A DNA stretch of 6,023 nucleotides, from the NCBI GenBank assembly GCA_020253895.1, contig JADDKG010000215.1, forward strand, positions 1-6,023, written 5' to 3'. Shown here piece after piece: positions 1-4,891 of the stretch. Every line of letters begins with the position of its first letter. Positions within the stretch are counted from its first letter, which is position 1. This DNA is from Rubrobacter sp. Its GTDB lineage: Bacteria > Actinomycetota > Rubrobacteria > Rubrobacterales > Rubrobacteraceae. Made by a program: the position numbers and the translations under genes. The notes beneath the pieces are model-generated. The model was not told the origin of the DNA, searched no databases, and saw only the letters and a program-made list of their open reading frames with translations.

Positions 1-2
1 GA

Positions 3-815
3 GACGTCCTGGTGGCGGTGAACGGCCGCAGCGTGGACGGGGAGGATCTCGGCCGGATCGCCGACCGGGTCAAGGGACCGGAGGGCACGCGGGTGGAGAT
101 AACGGTGCTGCGCGACGGGGAGGAGAAGACCTTCTACCTGGAGCGGGCGGAGATAGAGTCCCCGGCGGTCTCGTGGGCGATGGTGCAGGGGACCGATGTG
201 GCCCACATCCGCCTCTCGTCCTTCTCCGACGACAGCGCCCGGGAGCTGCGGGCGGCCTTCGAGGAGGCCCGGCTGGACGGGGCGCGCCGCTTCGTGCTCG
301 ACCTCCGGGACAACCCGGGGGGCCGGCTGGAGCAGGCGGTTGAGATGGCAGGGTTCTTCCTGGAGCCCGGGAGCGTCGTCTACATCCGCCGGGACGCCTC
401 CGGAGAGCGGGAGCCGGTCCGGGCCGACGGCGAGGCGGAGCTTTCGGAGGTGCCGCTCGCCGTCCTGGTGAACGGTGGCTCGGCCTCCAGCGCCGAGATC
501 CTGGCCGGCGCGCTGCGGGACAACGGCCGGGCCAAGGTCATAGGGCAGAGGACCTTCGGGACCGGCACGGTCCTCTCCGAGTTCGTGCTGAGCGACGGCT
601 CGGCCATCCTGCTGGGGGTGGCCGAGTGGCTGACCCCGGACGGGGACTTCATACGCGACACGGGCATAGAGCCGGACATCCGGGTTGGGCTCGGGGAGGG
701 AGAGGAGCCTCTCTCCCCCTCGCAGACCGAGCGCCTCTCGCAGGAGGAGATCTCCCGCCGGGATCCGCAGCTCTGGCGGGCCGTCCGCGAGCTGGCGGGA
801 GACGGGAAGGTTTAA
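3..815 (+). CDS. S41 family C-terminal processing peptidase-like protein, 5' end outside window, catalytic Lys replaced
   Basis: This is the 3' part of a gene; the frame is open from base 3 and ends at TAA 813-815. The first ~45 visible residues (DVLVAVNGRSVDG onward) are the second half of a PDZ domain, which in this family binds substrate C-termini. The S41 core follows: AHIRLSSFSDDS, the hallmark FVLDLRDNPGG (~287-321), and NGGSASSAEI (471-500). The Ser codon at 486-488 lies three residues before the Glu, the position of the nucleophile (Ser430 of E. coli Tsp), and the Asp at 519-521 matches Tsp Asp441. The catalytic Lys (Tsp Lys455, motif TFGKG) is Thr here: TFGTGTVL, Thr codon 561-563. 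The family acts outside the membrane or in the envelope, usually with an N-terminal signal or anchor that cannot be seen here. Family membership is certain. Whether it still cleaves protein is open; Lys534-536 or Arg549-551 could in principle stand in. Confidence 0.93.
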   Translation, partial: DVLVAVNGRSVDGEDLGRIADRVKGPEGTRVEITVLRDGEEKTFYLERAEIESPAVSWAMVQGTDVAHIRLSSFSDDSARELRAAFEEARLDGARRFVLDLRDNPGGRLEQAVEMAGFFLEPGSVVYIRRDASGEREPVRADGEAELSEVPLAVLVNGGSASSAEILAGALRDNGRAKVIGQRTFGTGTVLSEFVLSDGSAILLGVAEWLTPDGDFIRDTGIEPDIRVGLGEGEEPLSPSQTERLSQEEISRRDPQLWRAVRELAGDGKV

Positions 816-874
816 CAAGCCCCGTCTGCGGGTAAGCCCCGGGCACCGTCTGTCGAGGCCGGAGGCTCGAAGGG

Positions 875-1334
875 GTGGAGCTGGGCAAGAGAGCTGCTCG
901 CGGGGCGCTCGCCGGGCTCTTCGCCACGCTGGCCCTCTCGGGGCTGCGCGGAGTGCTGAGCCGGGCGGGGCTGGTGCACGAGACGGCGCCGGAGCAGGTT
1001 GTCCGGCGTCTGGAGGAGCTGGGGCTGCTCGACGGCTGGCCGCAACCGGCCCGGCGCGCCCTGGCGGCCGCCGCCCACCTCTCCTACGGTACGGGGCTCG
1101 GGGCGTTCATTGTCGCCCTCCGGCGGCTGCGCGGCGGGCCCGCTGAGGAGGCCTCCGTGGGTGCCGCGCTCGGCGTCCTCTCGTGGGGAGCGGGCTGGGC
1201 GAGCTGGCTGCCGCTCGCCGGGGTGCACCTCCCACCCTGGAAGCAGCGCACCCCCCAAGGTCCTGCTCCCCCTGCTAGACCACGCCTTCTTCGGGGCAGT
1301 GTGGGGCCTGCTGTACCGGCTGCTCAGGGTTTAG
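875..1334 (+). CDS. Small polytopic membrane protein (DUF1440/DUF6789-like layout), apparent frameshift
   Basis: The GTG start at 875 has GGAGG at 861-865, nine bases upstream. The first 127 residues read cleanly, with hydrophobic stretches at about 9-30, 62-84 and 94-118 and a charged loop (~35-60, APEQVVRRLEELG) between the first two. At the C-run 1251-1256 the frame goes bad: read straight on, it gives a low-complexity Pro/Ala/Arg tail ending at TAG 1358-1360. Removing one C moves to the frame that continues KVLLPLLDHAFFGAVWGLLY, a typical last membrane helix, and ends at TAG 1332-1334 for a 152-residue protein. The layout (short N-terminal helix, cytoplasmic-looking loop, H-x-x-x-G helices, a closing hydrophobic segment) resembles small actinobacterial membrane proteins of the DUF1440/DUF6789 kind; this is recalled similarity and no function is known. 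The gene lies 59 bases after the peptidase on the same strand, so co-transcription is likely. The break may be a sequencing error, a real mutation or +1 frameshifting. Confidence 0.72.
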
Positions 1335-1373
1335 CGGCAGGGCCTGCGGGTACACCGTAGATAGAAGAGGAAC

Positions 1374-1392
1374 CCTTTGCGGGCCCGAAAGG
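1374..1392 (+). promoter_or_regulatory. Inverted repeat overlapping the Shine-Dalgarno of the 59-residue gene
   Basis: CCTTT (1374-1378) is complementary to AAAGG (1388-1392), and the interior CGGGCCCG (1380-1387) is itself palindromic, with one bulged G at 1379. As RNA it could fold into a short stem with a GGCC loop that covers the first part of the ribosome binding site (AAAGGAGG, 1388-1395). It might dampen translation of the small downstream gene, or be a chance palindrome in GC-rich DNA. Confidence 0.3.
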
Positions 1393-1405
1393 AGGGTCTT
1401 ACGGA

Positions 1406-1585
1406 GTGTCTTTTGCCATAGCATCGCTCATAGTGCTGGTCATAGTGGCGGTGGTGCTGATCCCCATCCTGATTCGGGTCTTCGGCGAGGCGGTCAGGAG
1501 AAACCCCAACCGGCCCGGCGGGGAGGGCAGGAGCGAGCCCGACGAGAAGGCCCAGCGTCGGCACTCCGGTCCCAGCCGGGGCTAA
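1406..1585 (+). CDS. 59-residue single-pass membrane protein, unknown function
   Basis: The GTG start at 1406 is preceded by AAAGGAGG (1388-1395) with ten bases between, a strong ribosome binding site. The product begins [18 protein letters not shown] and has one long aliphatic membrane segment (~4-24) right at the N-terminus. A short amphipathic stretch (RVFGEAVRR) and a hydrophilic tail rich in Arg, Pro, Gly and Glu (~33-59) follow. The positive residues after the segment suggest the tail is cytoplasmic. The strong ribosome binding site and the sharp hydrophobic/hydrophilic division argue for a real gene despite its length. It follows the frameshifted membrane gene by 71 bases. Its TAA (1583-1585) overlaps the stop of the opposing sigma-factor gene in the shared bases CTAA, so there is no room for a terminator between them. 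I do not recognise the family. Confidence 0.65.
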   Translation: MSFAIASLIVLVIVAVVLIPILIRVFGEAVRRNPNRPGGEGRSEPDEKAQRRHSGPSRG

Positions 1586-2676
1586 TCCAGCAGGTCGCGA
1601 AGGCTTGCGGCGTGCGGGCTGCTCTTTATCTTGGCCAGGGCGGTCAGCTGGATCTGGCGTATCCGCTCGCGGGTCACGTCGAAGCGTTCGCCCACCTCCT
1701 CCAGCGTCTTGGGCTGCCCGCCGGTGAGCCCGAAGCGGTACTCCAGCACCATCCGCTCGCGCTCCGGGAGCCCGTTTAGGGCCTCGCGCATGCGGGCCTT
1801 GAGCAGCGAGGACTTCGCCAGATCGTGCGGGCTCTCCGACTCCTCGTCCGCGATAAAGTCGCCCAGCTCCGAGGAGTGATCCTCCCCGACAGGGGTCTCC
1901 AGGGAGATCGAACGCCGGCTCACCTGCCGGATCCTCTCCACCTCCTCGACCTCGATTTCCATCTCGCGGGCGACCTCCTCGTCGGTGGGGTCGCGGTTCA
2001 ACTCGGAGGCCAGCGTCCGCTGGACCCGGTAGTACTTGTTTATCTTCTCCACCATGTGCACGGGCACCCGGATGGTCCGGCCCTTGTCTGCGATGGCCCG
2101 GGTCACGGCCTGCCTTATCCACCAGGTGGCGTAGGTGGAGAACTTGTAGCCCTTGCGGTAGTCGAACTTCTCGACCGCCCGCATCAGGCCGATGTTCCCC
2201 TCCTGGATGAGGTCGAGCAGCGAAACCCCGCGACCGGCGTACTTCTTGGCGATGGAGACCACCAGCCTGAGGTTGGCCCGGGTGAGGTGGGCCTTGGCCC
2301 TCCGGTCGCCGCGCTCGATGCGCCTGGCGAGATAGACCTCCTGGGCCTTCGATAGAAGGGGGGTCTTGCCGATCTCGTCCAGGTACATCTGGACCGCATC
2401 ACCGGTGTAGCGGCTCTTGAGGTCTCCCTCCAGGACCTCCTCCACCACCTGGACGTCCTCGTCCTCCTCGGCCCTCTCGGGCAGAAAGCCCGAGTCTACG
2501 ATCTCCACCCCCTGCTCGCGCAGCAGGCCGTAGACCTGCTGTATCTCCTCGGTGGAGAGGTCCACCTCCTGCAGGAGGTCCAGCACCTCGCCGGAATCCA
2601 GGACCCCGGCCTCCTGTCCGGCTTCAAAGAGCTCCCTTACCTCTTCTATCTCTCTCAGGTCTCTTTGAGGCTGCAA
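1582..2676 (-). CDS. rpoD: RNA polymerase primary sigma factor (sigma-70, RpoD/SigA type)
   Basis: Sigma-70 factors direct RNA polymerase to promoters and melt the -10 region. From TTG 2676 the protein has 364 residues. In order: an acidic region 1.1-like segment (~12-61, marking a group 1 factor), a very acidic linker, region 1.2 (~93-124, [17 protein letters not shown]), region 2 (~134-208, with [31 protein letters not shown] and the -10-reading [10 protein letters not shown]), region 3, and region 4 (~297-353), whose helix-turn-helix [18 protein letters not shown] reads -35 elements. The longest open frame starts at ATG 2763, but those extra 29 codons contain a good promoter (2757-2730). 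TTG 2676 has AGGAG (2689-2685) eight bases upstream, so I prefer it. The tail after RERIRQ is [17 protein letters not shown] rather than the usual IEAKALRKLRHPSRS, so a second, group 2-like factor is a lesser possibility. It ends tail-to-tail with the 59-residue gene. Confidence 0.95.
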   Translation of the reverse strand: MQPQRDLREIEEVRELFEAGQEAGVLDSGEVLDLLQEVDLSTEEIQQVYGLLREQGVEIVDSGFLPERAEEDEDVQVVEEVLEGDLKSRYTGDAVQMYLDEIGKTPLLSKAQEVYLARRIERGDRRAKAHLTRANLRLVVSIAKKYAGRGVSLLDLIQEGNIGLMRAVEKFDYRKGYKFSTYATWWIRQAVTRAIADKGRTIRVPVHMVEKINKYYRVQRTLASELNRDPTDEEVAREMEIEVEEVERIRQVSRRSISLETPVGEDHSSELGDFIADEESESPHDLAKSSLLKARMREALNGLPERERMVLEYRFGLTGGQPKTLEEVGERFDVTRERIRQIQLTALAKIKSSPHAASLRDLLD

Positions 2677-2684
2677 GGCTCCCT

Positions 2685-2689
2685 CTCCT
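2685..2689 (-). promoter_or_regulatory. Ribosome binding site deciding the sigma-factor start
   Basis: AGGAG on the minus strand lies eight bases before TTG 2676-2674. No comparable site precedes ATG 2763 or TTG 2709. With the promoter at 2757-2730 it places the likely translation start at 2676. Confidence 0.6.
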
Positions 2690-2729
2690 GCAAAGGCTCC
2701 CGGATGCAACTGTTCTGTTGCCTGGGCGT

Positions 2730-2757
2730 AATATATCTTAAAAGGCCGGAGAATCAA
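2730..2757 (-). promoter_or_regulatory. Sigma-70 type promoter of the sigma-factor gene
   Basis: On the minus strand, TTGATT (2757-2752, four of six matches to TTGACA) is followed after 16 bases by TATATT (2735-2730, five of six matches to TATAAT). This is one of the few AT-rich spots in the window. Transcription would start near 2723, giving a leader of about 47 bases before TTG 2676. The protein reads standard sigma-70 elements, so it may transcribe its own gene; that is inference. Confidence 0.6.
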
Positions 2758-2763
2758 TCGCAT

Positions 2764-2786
2764 GGGTGCCCGGAGGGCACCCTTTT
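2764..2786 (+). terminator. Perfect 8-bp hairpin followed by TTTT in the divergent gap
   Basis: GGGTGCCC (2764-2771) and GGGCACCC (2775-2782) form a perfect 8-bp inverted repeat with a GGA loop, followed directly by TTTT (2783-2786) on the plus strand. That is the shape of a short intrinsic terminator. It lies six bases beyond the -35 hexamer of the sigma promoter and just before the ribosome binding site (2791-2797) of the DUF697 gene. It could attenuate the plus-strand transcript, block antisense read-through, or be a protein-binding operator. The U-tract is short, so termination strength is uncertain. Confidence 0.45.
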
Positions 2787-2790
2787 GGCG

Positions 2791-2797
2791 AGGAAGG
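2791..2797 (+). promoter_or_regulatory. Ribosome binding site deciding the DUF697 gene start
   Basis: AGGAAGG, extended by TGAT, stands seven bases before TTG 2805. The longest open frame begins at GTG 2766, but that codon lies inside the 2764-2782 hairpin and has no such site. ATG 2800 is in another frame and stops after three codons. Confidence 0.55.
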
Positions 2798-2804
2798 TGA
2801 TGTT

Positions 2805-3557
2805 TTGCTGAACCTCAGGAACCTCTACAGGGTCTTTCAGGAGTCGCGCAAGGCGGCCCGCCGCTCGGCGACGCTTGCGGTCGTCGGGGAGGAGCCGCGG
2901 GCGGGGGAGCTGGCCTCCCTGCTCGGCGCCCAGCGTACGATGCGGGGGGCGGAGGTGATCCTGACCGTCTCCGGCACAGGCTCGGCGGCGCTCTCGGGCA
3001 GGGCGGTCGAGGACCCCGGCGAGGTCCCGCTCCCGCCGCCCGGGGAAGGGGTGGAGGAGCTCGTTGCCCGGGTGGTGGGGGCGCTGGACGAGGACTATCT
3101 GGTGCCGCTTGCCAAGGGGTATCCGGTCTTCCGGCGGGCGGTCTGCGAGGAGATCATCCGGAAGAACGCCCGCCAGAACGCCGTTATCGGGGCCCTGCCT
3201 ATCCCCGGGGCGGATATGCCGGTGATGACGGCGAACCAGGGGCGCATGATCCTGCACATCGCCGCCGCCTACGACGAGGAGCTCTCCCTGGAGCGGGCCC
3301 GGGAGCTTCTGGGGGTGCTCGCCGCCGGGTTCGGCTTCCGGGCGCTCTCCCGGCAGGTGGTGAAGCTCGTCCCGTTCGGGGGCTGGGCCGCGTCGGCGGC
3401 CATAGGCTACGCCGGGACGCTGGCGATGGGCCGGGCCGCGGTGCTGTACTTCGAGCGGGGCGGCCAGCGGGTGGGGAGCGGGGAGATGGAGGAGATCCGG
3501 CGCCGCGCCTCCGAGGAGGCGAAGGCCTTTGTCTCCCGGATGCGCCGCGGCCGGTAG
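2805..3557 (+). CDS. DUF697-like membrane protein with degenerate nucleotide-binding-like N-terminus
   Basis: Starting at TTG 2805 the protein has 250 residues. Residues ~105-220 resemble the DUF697 domain often attached to YcjF/Era-like GTPases: a basic stretch ([12 protein letters not shown]), the signature [19 protein letters not shown] (~131-149), a helical region with [21 protein letters not shown], and the hydrophobic [20 protein letters not shown] (~188-207), probably membrane-inserted. The N-terminal part (~21-60) begins [20 protein letters not shown], placed like a beta-strand plus P-loop but without the GK(S/T) that binds phosphate. It therefore looks like a fold that has lost, or never had, GTP binding. 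A Pro-rich linker (~71-80) and a charged C-terminus ([21 protein letters not shown]) complete it. The stop is one base before the next start, so it is co-transcribed with the cardiolipin synthase-like gene. Function is unknown; a role at the membrane is inferred from the domain and its neighbour. Confidence 0.85.
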   Translation: MLNLRNLYRVFQESRKAARRSATLAVVGEEPRAGELASLLGAQRTMRGAEVILTVSGTGSAALSGRAVEDPGEVPLPPPGEGVEELVARVVGALDEDYLVPLAKGYPVFRRAVCEEIIRKNARQNAVIGALPIPGADMPVMTANQGRMILHIAAAYDEELSLERARELLGVLAAGFGFRALSRQVVKLVPFGGWAASAAIGYAGTLAMGRAAVLYFERGGQRVGSGEMEEIRRRASEEAKAFVSRMRRGR

Positions 3558-3558
3558 C

Positions 3559-4818
3559 ATGCTCTCTCCTCTTCGGCGCGCGCTCGCCAGGCTCCGGCGG
3601 CTCGGGGTGCGGTTGCTCCTTGCCGCCCTCGTCGCGCAGGCCTCGCTCGTGGGGGTGTTGGTGGGGATGTCCGAGCTCAGGAAGCGCCGCCACGAGCCGC
3701 AGGAGGGGTTTCCCTGGCTGGATCTCCCGGAGGTGCAGCTTGAGGACGGCAACGGCGCCCTCAAGCTCTACACCTATGGCGTCCCGCTCTACAGGGACAT
3801 GCTGCGCGAGATAGAGGGGGCCCGGGAGCGCGTACTGCTCGAGACCTTCATCTGGAAGGGGGACGAGGTGGGGCGGCGCTTCGTGGAGGCCCTCGCCCGC
3901 AAGGCCCGCCAGGGGGTGGAGGTGTACGTGATCTTCGACGGCTTCGCCAACCTCGTCGTCCCCGCCCGTTTCAAGCGCTTCCCCAAGGAGATCCACACCC
4001 TCCACTTCCGGCCGTTCGACGCCCCGGCGAGGGCTCTCGACCCGCGGGGCATCTTCCGGGATCACCGCAAGATACTCGCCGTCGACGGTCGGGTGGCCTT
4101 TATCGGAGGGTACAACATCGGCTCGCTCTACGAGCGGAGCTGGCGGGACACCCACCTGCGCGTCCGGGGCAGCGAGGTGCGCGAGGTGGAGAACGCCTTT
4201 ATAGACTTCTGGAACGCCCACCGGACACCAGATCTTCCGCCCATAGAGCCCAAGGGGGAGCGGGCCTGGAACGCCAACCTCGTGCTGCACCGCAACGATC
4301 CCTACCTCAGGATCTTCCCCATCCGGGGGATGTACCTGGAGGCCATAGACCGGGCCACAAAGCGCATCTACCTCACCCACGCCTACTTTGTCCCCGACCG
4401 GGCGCTCCGCGCCGGGCTGGTGGAGGCCGCCCGGCGCGGGGTGGACGTGCAGGTTCTGCTGCCCGAGAGCTCCAACCACGTCACCGCCGACTGGCTCTCG
4501 CGCCGGCACTTCCACCAGCTGCTCGCCGCCGGGGTGAGGATCTTCCGCTACCGGCACATCATGATCCACTCCAAGACCGCAACCATCGACGGTGTGTGGT
4601 CCACCGTGGGCACGGCGAACATAGACCGCTTCAGCCTGCTGGGCAACTACGAGGTGAACCTGGAGGTCTACTCGCGGCGCTTCGCCGCCCAGATGGAGCG
4701 GATGTTCGAGCTGGACAAGACCAACGCCGAGGAGCTGACGCTTGAGGAGTGGGAGCGGAGGCCGCTGCCCGCCAAGTTCGCCGAGCGGGCACTGGCCACC
4801 CTGAGCCCGCTGGTGTAG
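3559..4818 (+). CDS. cls: Cardiolipin synthase / phospholipase D family protein
   Basis: Bacterial cardiolipin synthases of this superfamily join two phosphatidylglycerols, or phosphatidylglycerol and another lipid, at the inner membrane through a phospho-histidine intermediate. From ATG 3559 the protein has 419 residues, close to ClsB-type enzymes. A basic N-terminus (RRALARLRRLGVR) leads into a single membrane segment (~16-37). The first PLD half (~68-220) has H169-x-K171-x4-D176 in DHRKILAVDGRVAFIGGYN; the second (~250-385) has H337-x-K339-x4-D344 in IHSKTATIDGVWSTVGTAN. Both HKD motifs are complete, so it should be active. Its exact lipid substrates, or another PLD-type reaction, cannot be told from sequence. 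ATG 3559 follows the upstream TAG by one base (TAG-C-ATG), suggesting re-initiation; no good ribosome binding site precedes it. TTG 3529, inside the upstream gene, has GGAGG (3515-3519) nine bases ahead and would add ten residues; it is a real alternative. Confidence 0.92.
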   Translation: MLSPLRRALARLRRLGVRLLLAALVAQASLVGVLVGMSELRKRRHEPQEGFPWLDLPEVQLEDGNGALKLYTYGVPLYRDMLREIEGARERVLLETFIWKGDEVGRRFVEALARKARQGVEVYVIFDGFANLVVPARFKRFPKEIHTLHFRPFDAPARALDPRGIFRDHRKILAVDGRVAFIGGYNIGSLYERSWRDTHLRVRGSEVREVENAFIDFWNAHRTPDLPPIEPKGERAWNANLVLHRNDPYLRIFPIRGMYLEAIDRATKRIYLTHAYFVPDRALRAGLVEAARRGVDVQVLLPESSNHVTADWLSRRHFHQLLAAGVRIFRYRHIMIHSKTATIDGVWSTVGTANIDRFSLLGNYEVNLEVYSRRFAAQMERMFELDKTNAEELTLEEWERRPLPAKFAERALATLSPLV

Positions 4819-4827
4819 GGCTCCCGC

Positions 4828-4833
4828 TATAAT
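4828..4833 (+). promoter_or_regulatory. Possible -10 element upstream of recJ
   Basis: A perfect TATAAT occurs ten bases after the cls stop, in otherwise GC-rich DNA, and would give a transcript start near 4840 and a leader of about 50 bases. I see no convincing -35 hexamer 16-18 bases upstream (those bases are in the GC-rich end of cls) and no TG extension, so it may be weak, activator-dependent or accidental. Confidence 0.35.
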
Positions 4834-4876
4834 TCTTCCCGAAAGGCCCGTCGCAGGCGTACCACCCGGCTACAAG

Positions 4877-4884
4877 AGGGGAGG
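4877..4884 (+). promoter_or_regulatory. Ribosome binding site pointing to a CTG start for recJ
   Basis: AGGGGAGG is the strongest ribosome binding site before recJ. The in-frame codon at proper spacing (seven bases) is CTG 4892. TTG 4907 and ATG 4910 are 22 and 25 bases away, too far for this site. Confidence 0.5.
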
Positions 4885-4891
4885 ACCGTTT

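Noticed and set aside
820..834. CCCG-TCTG-CGGG stem just after the S41 peptidase stop, considered as a terminator
   Set aside because: Only four base pairs and no T-run, so it is not a credible intrinsic terminator; read-through to the next gene is likely.
1331..2122. 263-codon minus-strand frame overlapping the sigma gene in another phase
   Set aside because: Arg/Gly/Pro-rich composition and overlap with conserved sigma regions show it is not a separate gene.
1825..2355. 176-codon plus-strand frame opposite the sigma-factor gene
   Set aside because: Leu/Val/Gly/Asp-rich shadow of regions 2-3 of sigma-70, with no ribosome binding site or domain.
2706..2738. Plus-strand promoter for the DUF697-cls pair in the AT-rich stretch (TAATAT 2729-2734 or TATCTT 2733-2738)
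   Set aside because: No acceptable -35 hexamer at 16-18 bases from either; a promoter must exist nearby but I cannot place it.
2754..3764. 336-codon minus-strand frame across the DUF697 gene and the start of cls
   Set aside because: Low-complexity antisense shadow of a well-supported gene, also crossing the divergent promoter region.
3199..4569. 456-codon open frame on the minus strand, opposite the DUF697 and cls genes
   Set aside because: Its product is low-complexity (Pro, Gly, Arg, His, Val) with no motif, and it mirrors two genes with clear domains; high GC makes such antisense frames common.
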